A stretch of DNA of 64,000 nucleotides from LMUY01 sp965199105 (GCA_965199105.1 CBDAQO010000002.1:3410001-3474000); one strand, 5' to 3'; positions 25,556 to 34,896 are shown, numbered from the stretch's first letter. Numbers and translations are program-made. The notes: generated by a model not told the origin, from the sequence alone.

Positions 25556-26959
25556 TCAGGCCCAGCCCTTCGCCAGCTTGCGCACCGCGGTGGTGGCGTT
25601 GCGCTTGCCCTCGCCGGCGTATTCCTCGTGGTAGTCCTCGATCTTGGCCGGGTCGTAGACGTAGTTCACCATCAGGGTGGCACTTTCCTTGATGCCCTTC
25701 TCGGACACGTCGGCCGACATGATGATGCGCTCCACGCGGGCACCGTTGCCAAGGTGGAAATGCGCCACCGGGTCGAGCGCACGCTTGTCGCCGCGGGACT
25801 CGTTCAGCAGGTAGCGCGCCCCCAGCCGGACCAACGCGGGCTCCAGCGCCTTCACCGCGGCGGCGTCCCGCGTCCAGCCGCGGCGGGCGAGCAGGGCGGC
25901 GAGCGCGGCCGCGCCAGTGGCAGGCTTGGGGTCGGAGGGCACGGCTGCGATTAGCGCCGTCGCTTCCTCGGGGGAAACGAGGTTGGCCTCGTCCGCCTTG
26001 AGCTTGGCGTCCAGCCACCGGCGGAAACCCGGCAGCGGCGAAAGCGTCGCGAAGTTCTTGATGTTGCGGTATTCAGCCTGCAGCACCGTCACCACGCGCT
26101 TGATCAGGTAGTTGCCGAAGCTGATCCCGGCCAGGCCGCGCTGGCAGTTGCTGATGGAGTAGAAGATCGCGGTGTCGGCCTCCTTCGGGTCGAGCAGCGG
26201 CGCCTTCTTGTCGAGCAGGCGCTGCACGCTCCCGGCCAGCCCACGCACCAGGGCCACCTCGACGAAGATCAGCGGCTCGGCCGGCATGCGGTTGTGGAAC
26301 AGGGCGTAGCAGCGGCGGTCGCTGTCGAGCCGGTTCTTCAGGTCGGACCAGGAGCGGATCTCGTGCACCGCCTCGTAGCCCACCAGGCGCTCGAGCAGCA
26401 CGGCGGGGCTGCTCCAGTCGATGCGCTGCAGCTCGAGGAAGCCGATGTCGAACCAGTTGGCCAGCAGCGCGCGCAGGTCGCTGTCCAACGCGGTGAGGAT
26501 GGCGTCGTCCTTCACCCGCTCGAGCAGCGTGGCGCGCAGGTCGACCAGGAACTTCATGCCGTCCGGAATGGCGGTGAACTGGGTGAGCAGGCGGATGCGA
26601 GGCGGTTCCAGCACGCGGCGCAGGGCAGCGATGGCGAGCGAGCGCTGCGCCGGGTCGGTGGCCGCCTGCATGCGGTCGAAGCTCGTGGTGATGGCCGCCG
26701 GGTCGCTGTCGAACTGGGCCAGGGTGCGCAGGAAGCTGGTGCGGCCGCGCTCGTCGAACAGCAGGTAGGCCTGGGCGAGCTTGGCCGCCCGATTGCGCGC
26801 GCTGACGTCGCCGCCGCGGGCTTGCAGGCAGGCGCGCATCTGGGCCTCGATGCTGTCATCGGGCTCGGGGGTCACCCCGGCGGCCATGTCGCGCCAAACC
26901 CCGGTCAGGCGCCGGATCGCGCGGTCGAACAGGCCGATGGGGGCGGCAGTCTCGCTCAT
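25556..26959 (-). CDS. Malonyl-CoA decarboxylase
   Basis: The 467-residue protein has the two-part MCD layout: a helical N-terminal domain (to ~170) and a GNAT-like catalytic domain. Conserved segments include WFDIGFLELQRIDWSSPA, FHNRMPAEPLIFVEVAL, IFYSISNCQRGLAGISFGN and PVAHFHLGNGA, the last two holding the catalytic Ser and His. It releases acetyl-CoA from malonyl-CoA. ATG at 26959 follows GGAG by 8 bases; a TTG start 5 codons upstream is unlikely. No matB or matC gene is adjacent. Confidence 0.93.
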   Translation of the reverse strand: MSETAAPIGLFDRAIRRLTGVWRDMAAGVTPEPDDSIEAQMRACLQARGGDVSARNRAAKLAQAYLLFDERGRTSFLRTLAQFDSDPAAITTSFDRMQAATDPAQRSLAIAALRRVLEPPRIRLLTQFTAIPDGMKFLVDLRATLLERVKDDAILTALDSDLRALLANWFDIGFLELQRIDWSSPAVLLERLVGYEAVHEIRSWSDLKNRLDSDRRCYALFHNRMPAEPLIFVEVALVRGLAGSVQRLLDKKAPLLDPKEADTAIFYSISNCQRGLAGISFGNYLIKRVVTVLQAEYRNIKNFATLSPLPGFRRWLDAKLKADEANLVSPEEATALIAAVPSDPKPATGAAALAALLARRGWTRDAAAVKALEPALVRLGARYLLNESRGDKRALDPVAHFHLGNGARVERIIMSADVSEKGIKESATLMVNYVYDPAKIEDYHEEYAGEGKRNATTAVRKLAKGWA

Positions 26960-27037
26960 GGTCAGGCTCCACAATCTGAGCAGAACCTAAAGCGGTTCCA
27001 GGCCGGGCGGAACCGCTCACCTAACACTGAGGGCCAT

Positions 27038-28456
27038 TCAGCGGCGAAAAAGTGCGTCCTGGCGCAGATGCTGGGCAACGCGCGCGATGGCGGCTGGCAG
27101 GTCCTCCGCCACCAGGCCGGGGCCGAGGTCCTGGCCGGCGCGGCCGTGCAGCCAGGCGCCGGCGCAGGCCGCCTCCCACGCGGGCATGCCGCCGGCCAGC
27201 AAGGCGGCGATCAGGCCGGACAGCACGTCGCCCGACCCGGCGGTCGCCAGCGCCGCGGTGCCGGTGCCGTTGATGGCGGCGCGGCCGTCCGGGGCGGCAA
27301 TCACCGTGTCCGAGCCCTTGAGCAGCACCACGGCCCCCACCCGGGCGGCGGCGGCGCGGGTGGCTTGCAGCCGGTCGGGGCCGGGCGGGCCGAACAGCTT
27401 GCTGAACTCGCCCTCGTGCGGGGTGAGCACGGCGGCGCCACGCAGCGCCTCGGGGCGGCCGGCATGGGCGCCGAGCGCGTCCGCGTCCGCCACCACCTGG
27501 CGGTTCGCGGCCAGCAGCGGCGGCAGGCTGGCGCGCGCGGCGTCCAGCCCCAGGCCGGGGCCGCACACCCAGGTGGTGCGCCGGCCGTCCTCTAGCAAAG
27601 CGGCGAGCGGGCGGTCGCTCACGATCAGGCCCGCCGGCACGTGGCCGTAGCGCCCCGCGGCGGCCCCCGCGGCAATCGTCACCATGCCCGCGCCGCCATG
27701 ACGGGCGGCGGCGGCGGCAAGCTGGGCGGCCCCCGTCATGCTGTCCCCGCCCAGCACGGTCACGTTGCCGCGGATGTATTTGTGGGTGGTGGCCGGCAGC
27801 TCCGGCAGGCGCCACAGCGCTGGGGTGTTGGCCCAGCATTGCGGCGCAATCCCCGCCAGGACGCGCGCGGGGATGCCGATGTCGGCCAGCACGAGTTCGC
27901 CGCACAGGTCACGGCCCGGCAGCAAATGGTGCCCGGGCTTGCGGCGGAAGAACGTCACCGTGCGCTCGGCCGGCGCCACGCGGCCGCGGCATTGCCCGGT
28001 GGCGCCGTCCACGCCGCTGGGCACGTCGACCGCCAGGATGCGCCGGGCGGCGGCCAGGGTGTCCGCCACCGCGCCATTCACGTCGCGCGCTAGCCCGGCG
28101 CCGAACACGGCGTCGATCACCAGGTCGGCGCGGGCGGCCTCGTGCGGCGTGAACGGGGCGAGCGTGCCTGCCCAGCGTGCGGCGGCGCGGCCGGCGTCGG
28201 TGTCGGGGCGGGGCGGCGCCAGAGCGGCGACACGGACCGGCCAGCCCCAGGATTGCAGCCATTGCGCGGCCACATAGCCATCGCCGCCGTTGCCGCCGGG
28301 TCCGCACAGGATGAGGGAGCGGCACGGGCCCATGCGGCGGGCGGCGCGCGCCACCGCCCAGCCGGCGCGCTCCATCAGCACCGACCCCGGTGTGCCGGCG
28401 GCGATGGCGGCGGCGTCGGCGCGAGCCATCTCGGCGGGGGTGAGCAGCTCGTTCAT
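27038..28456 (-). CDS. nnr: Bifunctional NAD(P)H-hydrate repair enzyme
   Basis: The 472-residue protein fuses a YjeF_N epimerase domain (to ~205; GPGGNGGDG nucleotide loop near 51-59, DAVFGAGL, VDVPSGVDG) with a ribokinase-like ADP-dependent dehydratase domain (KYIRGNVTVLGG, LTPHEGEFSKLFG, and GSGDVLSG with the catalytic Asp). It repairs damaged NADHX/NADPHX. ATG at 28456 overlaps the end of the chromate transporter gene by 4 bases; a longer frame upstream lies inside that gene. The operon with ion transporters seems incidental. Confidence 0.92.
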   Translation of the reverse strand: MNELLTPAEMARADAAAIAAGTPGSVLMERAGWAVARAARRMGPCRSLILCGPGGNGGDGYVAAQWLQSWGWPVRVAALAPPRPDTDAGRAAARWAGTLAPFTPHEAARADLVIDAVFGAGLARDVNGAVADTLAAARRILAVDVPSGVDGATGQCRGRVAPAERTVTFFRRKPGHHLLPGRDLCGELVLADIGIPARVLAGIAPQCWANTPALWRLPELPATTHKYIRGNVTVLGGDSMTGAAQLAAAAARHGGAGMVTIAAGAAAGRYGHVPAGLIVSDRPLAALLEDGRRTTWVCGPGLGLDAARASLPPLLAANRQVVADADALGAHAGRPEALRGAAVLTPHEGEFSKLFGPPGPDRLQATRAAAARVGAVVLLKGSDTVIAAPDGRAAINGTGTAALATAGSGDVLSGLIAALLAGGMPAWEAACAGAWLHGRAGQDLGPGLVAEDLPAAIARVAQHLRQDALFRR

Positions 28457-28989
28457 GCCTGCACCACGCCGCGCACGACGACGAACACCACGGCACCCAG
28501 CACCATCAGCACCAAGGGGTTCAACCGGGTGGTCAGCAGCAGCACGGTGGAGGCGAGCGCGATGCAGCGCGCGGTCCAGCCGCCCGCCAGCGCCTCGATG
28601 AGCACCAGGCCGGACGCCAGGATCATGCCCGCGGCCACCGGGCGCAGGCCGGCTTCCAGCGCCACCTGCCACTTGGCCCCGCGATAGCGCGCCCAGAGCT
28701 GGGCCAGGCCGTAGACCAGCAGCGCCGAGGGCACGAAGATCGCGATGGAGGCCACGATGGCGCCCCACACGCCAGCCACCTGCCAGCCGATCAGCGTCAC
28801 CAGGATGGTGCCCGGGCCCGGCGCCATGCGGGAGATGGCGAAGGCGTCGACGAACTGCGACTCGGTAAGCCAGTGATGGTTCGTCACCACGTCCTGGTGG
28901 ATGGCGGCGACCACGGTTTGGCCGCCCCCCACCGAGACCAGGGACAGCGGCACGAAGATGGCCAGCAAGGCGAGCAGCGGGCTACGCAT
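28453..28989 (-). CDS. Chromate transporter half (ChrA-type), second subunit
   Basis: The 178-residue membrane protein is one CHR domain: PLSLVSVGGGQTVVAAI near the N-terminus, FAISRMAPGPGTILVTLIGW, and hydrophobic helices. Half-length CHR proteins act as pairs, exporting chromate or possibly another anion. It overlaps the partner half by 8 bases and nnr by 4 bases, so the three form an operon. Confidence 0.85.
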   Translation of the reverse strand: MRSPLLALLAIFVPLSLVSVGGGQTVVAAIHQDVVTNHHWLTESQFVDAFAISRMAPGPGTILVTLIGWQVAGVWGAIVASIAIFVPSALLVYGLAQLWARYRGAKWQVALEAGLRPVAAGMILASGLVLIEALAGGWTARCIALASTVLLLTTRLNPLVLMVLGAVVFVVVRGVVQA

Positions 28990-29572
28990 GGCGCAAATCC
29001 CAGTAGGCCAGCGCCACGCCGACCGGGCCGAGCACGACCACGACCAGCGGCAGGGAGATGTTCAGCAGGCCCACCGCGATGAACGCCAGCGCCATCAGCG
29101 CCACCGGCCACGCCCCCTTTGCCGCCGCCCGCCGCGCCGCCACCACGCCTATCTGCAGCGACAGCCCGACCGCCGCCGCGCCGATTCCGTCGAGCACCAG
29201 GTGGGTCAGCGGATGGCTGGAGAGCAGGGCGAAGCTCAGCCCGATCAGGACCACCACGATGCAGGGCGGCACGATGATGCCGGTGGCGCCGGCCAGCGCG
29301 CCCGGGGTGCCGCGCAGGCGGAAGCCGATCCAGATGGCGAGGTTGACCACGTTCACGCCGGGGAAGGCCTGCGCCAGGGCGAGGCCGGAGAGGAACTCCT
29401 CCTCGCCCAGCCAGCCGCGCCGCTGCACCACCTCGCGCAGCAGCCAGCCGGACACGCCGCCGCCGAAGCTGGTCAGGCCGATACGGGTGAACACGGCGAG
29501 CAATTGGGCCGAGCTCGGCGCGGGGACACGGCGCCCGAGCAGGAGCTCGCTGGCGGCCAACTCGTCGTTCAC
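28982..29572 (-). CDS. Chromate transporter half (ChrA-type), first subunit
   Basis: About 196 residues forming one CHR domain: FTRIGLTSFGGGVSGWLLREVV and LALAQAFPGVNVVNLAIWIGFRL are family signatures, followed by several membrane helices. With the next gene it makes a two-subunit CHR transporter. The start is uncertain: GTG at 29572 gives a short N-terminal tail before the conserved region; GTG at 29665 is the only longer choice. An AAGGAG lies ~26 bases upstream of 29572, further than usual. Confidence 0.8.
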   Translation of the reverse strand: MNDELAASELLLGRRVPAPSSAQLLAVFTRIGLTSFGGGVSGWLLREVVQRRGWLGEEEFLSGLALAQAFPGVNVVNLAIWIGFRLRGTPGALAGATGIIVPPCIVVVLIGLSFALLSSHPLTHLVLDGIGAAAVGLSLQIGVVAARRAAAKGAWPVALMALAFIAVGLLNISLPLVVVVLGPVGVALAYWDLRHA

Positions 29573-29734
29573 GCGCGCTGGCTGGCGGATGGTGGCACGG
29601 CCGGCTCCTTCCGGGCTCGAGGGTCGGAGGCGATTGCGCAGCAGAATAGCCCCGGAGGCAAGCACGGCGCACCAGCTTGCGATGCGGCAGGCGAGCGGCC
29701 ATACCGGGGCGCGCGTGCGCTTGGGGGATTGTCA

Positions 29735-30178
29735 GTGGCGGTTTGGGGATTGGTTCTCGCGGTGCATATCCTGGCGATGGCGGCCTGGACCGGCGGGATG
29801 CTGTATGCGCTGTTCGTGCTGCGCCCCAGCCTGGCGAGCCTGTCCGCCGCCGACCAACTCGGCCTCCACGGCCAAACGCTGCGCCGGTTCTTCCTGGTGG
29901 TGTGGCACGCCATGCCGCTGGCGCTGATCACCGGTTGGGCGATGGTGTTCGGCGTGTATGGCGGCTTCGGGCAGATCGGCTGGGCGGTGAACGGCATGCA
30001 GACGCTCGGGCTGGTGATGGCGGTGCTGTTCCTGGTGGTGTTCTTCGGGCCCTGGAAGCGGTTCCGCCAAGCGCCGTCGGCCGCATCGGCGACGTCCATC
30101 CGCCGCCTGGTCGGGGTGCAACTGGCCCTGGCGGTGGTGGTGACGGTGCTCGGCTCGCTGGCGCAGTGGGGCAGCTAG
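29735..30178 (+). CDS. CopD-like small integral membrane protein
   Basis: The 147-residue protein has four predicted helices: AVHILAMAAWTGGMLYALFVL, a second around residues 50-70, a third LGLVMAVLFLVVFFGPWKRF, and a last VQLALAVVVTVLGSL. Conserved His in the first helix (AVHI) and in VVWHAMPLAL could bind heme or copper, as in CopD/DUF2269-like proteins. GTG at 29735 follows GGGGGA by 6 bases. It diverges from the chromate transporter genes. The function is not established. Confidence 0.65.
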   Translation: MAVWGLVLAVHILAMAAWTGGMLYALFVLRPSLASLSAADQLGLHGQTLRRFFLVVWHAMPLALITGWAMVFGVYGGFGQIGWAVNGMQTLGLVMAVLFLVVFFGPWKRFRQAPSAASATSIRRLVGVQLALAVVVTVLGSLAQWGS

Positions 30179-30237
30179 ACCAAGACCGGCTCAAATAGGG
30201 TCGCCGGTCATGGTCGAGCTGTTTGTTTTGGCGAGCA

Positions 30238-30281
30238 TGTTTACCGATCAAGTGACTTCATTTAATGCGGTCACGCTCTAG
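30238..30281. repeat. Possible RIME-like hairpin element
   Basis: A stem GTGAC...GTCAC lies between GAGCATG and the flanking CACGCTCTAG. The GCTCTAG end matches the border of the element at 3301-3406. The evidence is one border match plus a weak hairpin in a gene-free gap between convergent genes. Confidence 0.35.
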
Positions 30282-30317
30282 GCGCGCTGGCTGCCGGTTA
30301 GACCGGGCGGAGATGAT

Positions 30318-30941
30318 TCAGCCCTGGCTCGCATAGGCGGCGCTGTGGAACGCGATCTCGAGGTCCAAGGCTTGGCCGAACAGGCGGGCTAGGCGGTCGA
30401 ACTCGAAGTCCCCCTCCGCGCCGTCGACCTGGGCCTGCAGCCATTGCGCTTGCTGGCAGAACTCGGGCTCGGCATGCAGGCGGACCCACTCGGCGAGCAG
30501 CGGCGTGCGGCTGGGCCGCTGGTGGGCGCGGTCGCACCAGGTGGCGTAGGTCCATTCTGCGGCGAGCATAATGGTCATGATGTCGAGGTAGCCGCCGGTT
30601 TCGGCGACCTGCAGCATGCCGGCGTTGAAGGCGACTGCCGCAGCCGGCGGTGGCCCGGCGGGTGCGGCGCCAGCGCGGTCGAAGTAGCCCAGTTGCGGGC
30701 CGCCGAGCCCATGCAGCACCCCGCACAACCGGCGCCGCGCGGCGAAGTCGGGCGCCTTCAGCAGCGCGTGGCCGAAAATCAGGATGGCGGTCTCGACGAA
30801 GCCCCGCTCGTTTGCCAGGTAACGGCCGAACACGTCCGCCGACAGCGCGTCGGCCTCGATCTCGCACACGAAGCGGTGCGCCTGCATCGCGTCCCAGGCG
30901 CCCTGGTTGGCCCGGCGCAGGCGCTCCGACAGCGCGGTCAC
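30318..30941 (-). CDS. tenA: TenA-family protein, TenA_E-like
   Basis: The 207-residue all-helical protein fits TenA: RFVCEIEADALSADVFGRYLANERGFV near the N-terminus and LDLEIAFHSAAY at the C-terminus with the late catalytic Glu. Where classical TenA has its active-site Cys, this protein has AAEWTYATWC, with Glu in that place, as in TenA_E proteins. TenA enzymes hydrolyse aminopyrimidine breakdown products of thiamine. GTG at 30941 overlaps the upstream TGA by 4 bases, so it is translationally coupled to the phosphotriesterase-family gene. Confidence 0.8.
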   Translation of the reverse strand: MTALSERLRRANQGAWDAMQAHRFVCEIEADALSADVFGRYLANERGFVETAILIFGHALLKAPDFAARRRLCGVLHGLGGPQLGYFDRAGAAPAGPPPAAAVAFNAGMLQVAETGGYLDIMTIMLAAEWTYATWCDRAHQRPSRTPLLAEWVRLHAEPEFCQQAQWLQAQVDGAEGDFEFDRLARLFGQALDLEIAFHSAAYASQG

Positions 30942-32026
30942 GTCGACCGCCCTGCCCCGGCCCCCGGCGCCAAAGCCTCGAACACCGAGCGCGGGTTGGC
31001 GACCATGAGCTGGGTGATCTGCGCCTCGGTGGCGCCATGGCGGCGCAGGCGGGGCAGGAAGTGGCGCTGCAGGTAGCCGTAGCCGAAGCCGCCATTGCGG
31101 GTCAGCATCATCTTGAGGAACACGTCCTGCGAGAGCAGCAGGCGGTCGCCGCAGCCCTGCGCGATCAGGGCGATGATGGCGCGGGCGTTCTCCTCGTCGG
31201 AGGGGCACTGCACGCCCTGGTCGGCATACCAGAAATCCATGCCGATCATGTCGTATTCCAGGAACGCGCCACGCCGGGCCAGCGCCACCTGATAGGCCGG
31301 GTCGGCGGCAGACGGGTTCATGTGGCACAGCACGGTGTGGTGCAGCGCCGCACCCTCTTCGGCCGCCACGTCCAGCACGCGGTGGCCGTGGCGGAACCAG
31401 CCCGGCAGATGCACCATCAGCGGCAGGCCGGTGCGGCGTTGCGCCTGGGCGGCGCCGCGGAGCGACTTCTCCTCCTCGGGCGTGAAGTCGGCGGAAATGC
31501 CGATCTCGCCGATCAAGCCAATGCGGATGCCGCTGCCGGCCACCCCCACCATGGCTTCCTGCACGATTTCGTCGGCGATGGCGGCAGCGGTCATGCCGCG
31601 GACCCGCTCGGGGTGCGAGGCCTGCAGGTAGAAGCCGCCGCCCATCACCACGTTCAGCCCGGTGGCCTGCGAAATCCGCAGCAGCGCGCGCGGGTCGCGG
31701 CCGATGCCCTGGCAAGTGGGGTCCACCACGGTGCGGCCGCCGAGCGCCACCACGCTGGCCAGCTCGGCTATGGCAAGCCGCTCGTCGTCCAGCGTGCAGT
31801 TGCTGAGGTTCACGAACGGGTCCATGCGCAGCTCGCCCAGGATGCCGGGATGCACCGGATCACACGCCAGGCGAGCGCGGGCCGGGTCCTTCGGCCGGTG
31901 CCACCAGCAGCGGCAGTCGTTCAGCAGGTGCTCGTGCATCAGGGTGACGCCCATCGCCTCGGCCGGGATGGGGCCGGCGACCGTCATCACCCGGCCAGGC
32001 TCGGTCGCGGCGTCGCTGCGCGGCAT
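30938..32026 (-). CDS. Phosphotriesterase-family metal hydrolase
   Basis: The 362-residue TIM-barrel amidohydrolase has HEH in TLMHEHLL, a bridging Glu in IGLIGEIGIS instead of the carboxylated Lys, His in PLMVHLPGW, His in VLCHMNP and Asp in LLLSQDVFLK, making a complete binuclear metal site. Glu-bridged members (like PHP or PTER) are lactonases or amidases rather than true phosphotriesterases. ATG at 32026 follows GGAAG. It lies 5 bases after the permease stop and overlaps tenA. The substrate is unknown, but it probably arrives through the cotranscribed importer. Confidence 0.85.
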   Translation of the reverse strand: MPRSDAATEPGRVMTVAGPIPAEAMGVTLMHEHLLNDCRCWWHRPKDPARARLACDPVHPGILGELRMDPFVNLSNCTLDDERLAIAELASVVALGGRTVVDPTCQGIGRDPRALLRISQATGLNVVMGGGFYLQASHPERVRGMTAAAIADEIVQEAMVGVAGSGIRIGLIGEIGISADFTPEEEKSLRGAAQAQRRTGLPLMVHLPGWFRHGHRVLDVAAEEGAALHHTVLCHMNPSAADPAYQVALARRGAFLEYDMIGMDFWYADQGVQCPSDEENARAIIALIAQGCGDRLLLSQDVFLKMMLTRNGGFGYGYLQRHFLPRLRRHGATEAQITQLMVANPRSVFEALAPGAGAGRST

Positions 32027-32031
32027 GGTGC

Positions 32032-33033
32032 TCACTTCCCCCGCGGACTGTGGGCCAGGCGGGCGAACACCCGCGTGTTGAGCCAGATCGCGGCCAGGAT
32101 AATGGCGCCGGTCACGATCTGCACCAGGAACGGCGAGGTGTGCACCAGGATCAGGCCGTTGCCGATCACCGCGATGGTGAGCGCGCCCAGCACGGTGCCG
32201 ACCACGGTGCCGGTGCCGCCGAGCAGAGACGTGCCGCCCAGCACCACGGCGGCGATCACGTCCAGCTCGAACCCTACCGCGGCGTTGGAGGAGCCCGAGC
32301 CGAGCCGGGCGGCAATGATGAGCCCGGCCCAGGCGGACGCCACCCCGGTCAGCACGAACACGCCGGCCGCGACCCGGCGCGCGGGCATGCCGACCCGGCG
32401 TGCCGCCTCCGCGTTGGCGCCCACCGCCACCACCTGCCGGCCAAACCGGGTCTGGCCCAGCACGACGAAGCCCGCCACCGCCAGCCCGACCGCCATCACC
32501 GCCGGCACCGGCACGCCCAGCACCCAGCCGCGGCCGAGGGCGAGGAAGCCGGGCACGCCCTCGATCGGGATCGAGTAACCCTGGGTGAGCAGCAGCGCGC
32601 AGCCGCGCAGCATGGAGAGGCCCGCCAGCGTCACGATGAAGGAGGGGATCTGCTGGTAGGCGACGAACCAGCCCTGCAGCGCCCCCACCAGCCCGCCCAG
32701 CAACAGCATGGCCAGTGCCACCGCAGGCCAGGGCAACCCGGCGGCCAACGCCAGCGCCGCCAGCGCGTTGGTCAGCGCGACGATGGAGCCGACCGAGAGG
32801 TCGATGCCGCCGGTGGTGATGACGAAGGTCATGCCGACCGCCACGATCAGGGTGGGGGCGAACTGGCGCAACACGTTCAGCAGGTTGCCGGCGAGCAGGA
32901 AGAACGGCGACGCCAGGGCGAACACCAGGCAGCACAGGGCGAAGAACGCCGCGATGGAGAGCACCTGCGCGTGCTCGATGACGAAATCGGCCCAGCTCGA
33001 GCTGGCGCTCGGCAGGCGGGCGGTGGCGCTCAC
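32032..33033 (-). CDS. Sugar-type ABC transporter permease (FrcC/RbsC family)
   Basis: The 333-residue membrane protein has the TTGGIDLSVGSIVALTNALA signature and the late AAVVLGGTSLLGGTGTVVGT loop, with 8-10 helices. The single permease with a single-domain ATPase resembles the fructose FrcBCA arrangement. The start overlaps the ATPase gene by 4 bases. Downstream enzymes suggest the cargo is not a simple sugar. Confidence 0.88.
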   Translation of the reverse strand: MSATARLPSASSSWADFVIEHAQVLSIAAFFALCCLVFALASPFFLLAGNLLNVLRQFAPTLIVAVGMTFVITTGGIDLSVGSIVALTNALAALALAAGLPWPAVALAMLLLGGLVGALQGWFVAYQQIPSFIVTLAGLSMLRGCALLLTQGYSIPIEGVPGFLALGRGWVLGVPVPAVMAVGLAVAGFVVLGQTRFGRQVVAVGANAEAARRVGMPARRVAAGVFVLTGVASAWAGLIIAARLGSGSSNAAVGFELDVIAAVVLGGTSLLGGTGTVVGTVLGALTIAVIGNGLILVHTSPFLVQIVTGAIILAAIWLNTRVFARLAHSPRGK

Positions 33034-33779
33034 CCTGGCGCCCGCTTTGGCGCCCGCCGTTCGCAGCCGGGCCCGCCGACGATGAGCTGCACCACCTCCT
33101 CAAGGTTGGTCTGGCTGGCGCGGCGCTCGGCGACCTTGGTGCCCTCGTACATGAAGGCGATGCGGTCGCAGACGCGGAACAGGTCCTGCAGGCGGTGGGT
33201 GACGAGCACGACGGCCACGCCCTGCGCCTTCACCCGGCCGATCAGCGCCAGCACCGCCTCCACCTCGGCCACCGCCAGCGCGGAGGTGGGCTCGTCCAAC
33301 AGCAGCACGCGCGGGTTGAAGGCGGCGGCGCGGGCGATGGCGATGGATTGGCGCTGCCCGCCCGACAGCCGCGCCACCTTGGCCCGCAGGTTGGGGATGC
33401 GGATACCGAGCGCGTCCAGCATGTCCCGGCTCTCTCGCAGCATGGCGGGTTTGTCGAGGAAGCCGCCACGGCACCGTTCGCGGCCGAGGAACAAATTGCC
33501 GGCGACGTCGATCGTGTCGCACAGGCTGAGCTCCTGGTAGACCATCTCGATGCGCATCCGCCGGGCCTGCGCCGGGCCCGCCAGCCGCACCGCCTCGCCG
33601 CCCAGATGGATGCTACCGCTGTCGGGCAGGATGGCGCCGGACATGACCTTGCTCAGGGTGGACTTGCCGGCGGCGTTGTCGCCCACCAGGCCGAGGCATT
33701 CGCCGCCGAACAGGTCCAGGTCCACGCCATGCAGGGCGGTGACCGAGCCGAAGCGCTTGCCGATGCCGCGCAGGGACAT
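33030..33779 (-). CDS. ABC transporter ATP-binding protein, single domain (FrcA-like)
   Basis: The 249-residue protein has one ABC domain: GDNAAGKST as the P-loop (Asn-Ala replaces the usual Asn-Gly), Q-loop in EMVYQELSL, signature LSGGQRQS, and LLLDEPTSAL for Walker B. Single-domain ATPases of this type pair with one RbsC-like permease. It starts 28 bases after the binding-protein stop. Confidence 0.9.
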   Translation of the reverse strand: MSLRGIGKRFGSVTALHGVDLDLFGGECLGLVGDNAAGKSTLSKVMSGAILPDSGSIHLGGEAVRLAGPAQARRMRIEMVYQELSLCDTIDVAGNLFLGRERCRGGFLDKPAMLRESRDMLDALGIRIPNLRAKVARLSGGQRQSIAIARAAAFNPRVLLLDEPTSALAVAEVEAVLALIGRVKAQGVAVVLVTHRLQDLFRVCDRIAFMYEGTKVAERRASQTNLEEVVQLIVGGPGCERRAPKRAPG

Positions 33780-33807
33780 CAGCGGCGGCGTGGGGGACGC
33801 AGCCAGC

Positions 33808-34761
33808 TTAGTGGAACACTTTCCGATAAGGATCGACGTTGGCCTTGGTCACGATGGTGATGGGCACGGCGATGTTTTTCGGCACCGTGCCGCCGCCGGC
33901 CACCGTCACCAGCGCCTTGATGCCGGCGGCCGCCATCGCTGCCGGGTCCTGCTGCACCACGGCCACGACGTAGCCGGCGTCGATGCCGGCGATGGCCTGC
34001 GCGGTCAGGTCCCAGCCGAAGATCTTGACCGTGTCCTGCTTGCCCTGGCTCTCCACCGCGGCGATGGCGCCGAGCAGCGCGGGCTCGCCGGTGGCGTAGA
34101 TCGCAGTCATGTCCGGGTTGCCGGTGATGAGCGTTTCGGCGGCCGAGAGCGCGTTGTCCTGGATGTTGCGGCCATCCACCACGCCGGCGAGGGTGATGCC
34201 GGGCTTGCCGGTGATGGCGTCCACGAAGGCCTTCTGGCGCTGGTTCTGGATGAAGGAATTGAGCGCGCCGACCACGCCGAGCTTGGCCTTGCCGCCCATC
34301 GAGGCCTGCACGTAGGGCAGGAAGGTCGCGGCCAGTTGCTGCCCGGCGTTGGTGTTGTCCACGCCGATCTGCGCCTTCTGCGGGCCGTCCGGCGGCAGCA
34401 CCGCGTCCACCGCGACCACGGGGATGCCAGCGGCGGCGGCCTGCTGGATGGCGGGCATCAGGCCGTTCACGTCGATCGCGTCGACCAGGATGCCGGCCAC
34501 CTTCTGCTCGATGTAGGTCTCGATGGCGTTGTTCTGGTCGGTCGGGCGGTCGTTGGCGTTGAACACCACCAGCGTGTCGCCAGCCGCCTTGGCCGCACCC
34601 TCGGCGCCGTCCTGCATCTGCTTGAAGAACAGCGCCTGCTCGTTGATCTGGATCATGGCAAAGGTGGTGCCGGCGGCCCAGGCGCGGGGCCCGGCCAGCG
34701 GCACGCCGGCCAGCGCCAGCGCCGCGCCGCTCAGGATGGTGCGGCGGTCAACACGCGTCAT
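33808..34761 (-). CDS. Periplasmic binding protein, RbsB/FrcB-like
   Basis: The 317-residue protein starts with a twin-arginine-like signal (DRRTILSGAALALAG) cleaved near AWAAG, and has a type-I periplasmic binding fold: TFAMIQINEQALFFKQMQDG, NDRPTDQNNAIETYIEQKVAGILVDAID, and VAVDAVLPPDG. It delivers the ligand to the permease and ATPase that follow. The operon goes on to a metal hydrolase and TenA_E, so the ligand may be a modified sugar or heterocycle. Confidence 0.88.
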   Translation of the reverse strand: MTRVDRRTILSGAALALAGVPLAGPRAWAAGTTFAMIQINEQALFFKQMQDGAEGAAKAAGDTLVVFNANDRPTDQNNAIETYIEQKVAGILVDAIDVNGLMPAIQQAAAAGIPVVAVDAVLPPDGPQKAQIGVDNTNAGQQLAATFLPYVQASMGGKAKLGVVGALNSFIQNQRQKAFVDAITGKPGITLAGVVDGRNIQDNALSAAETLITGNPDMTAIYATGEPALLGAIAAVESQGKQDTVKIFGWDLTAQAIAGIDAGYVVAVVQQDPAAMAAAGIKALVTVAGGGTVPKNIAVPITIVTKANVDPYRKVFH

Positions 34762-34896
34762 GATGCGTCCCTTGTCCTGTCTGGAAGGCGACCGCAGCGC
34801 GCGACGGGTGCCGCCGGGCTGCGACGCGATGCGGTGCTGCAGTTAGGCCATTGCGATGCCGGTGCGTCAACCGCCGCCACCGGGCCACCGCGCGCG

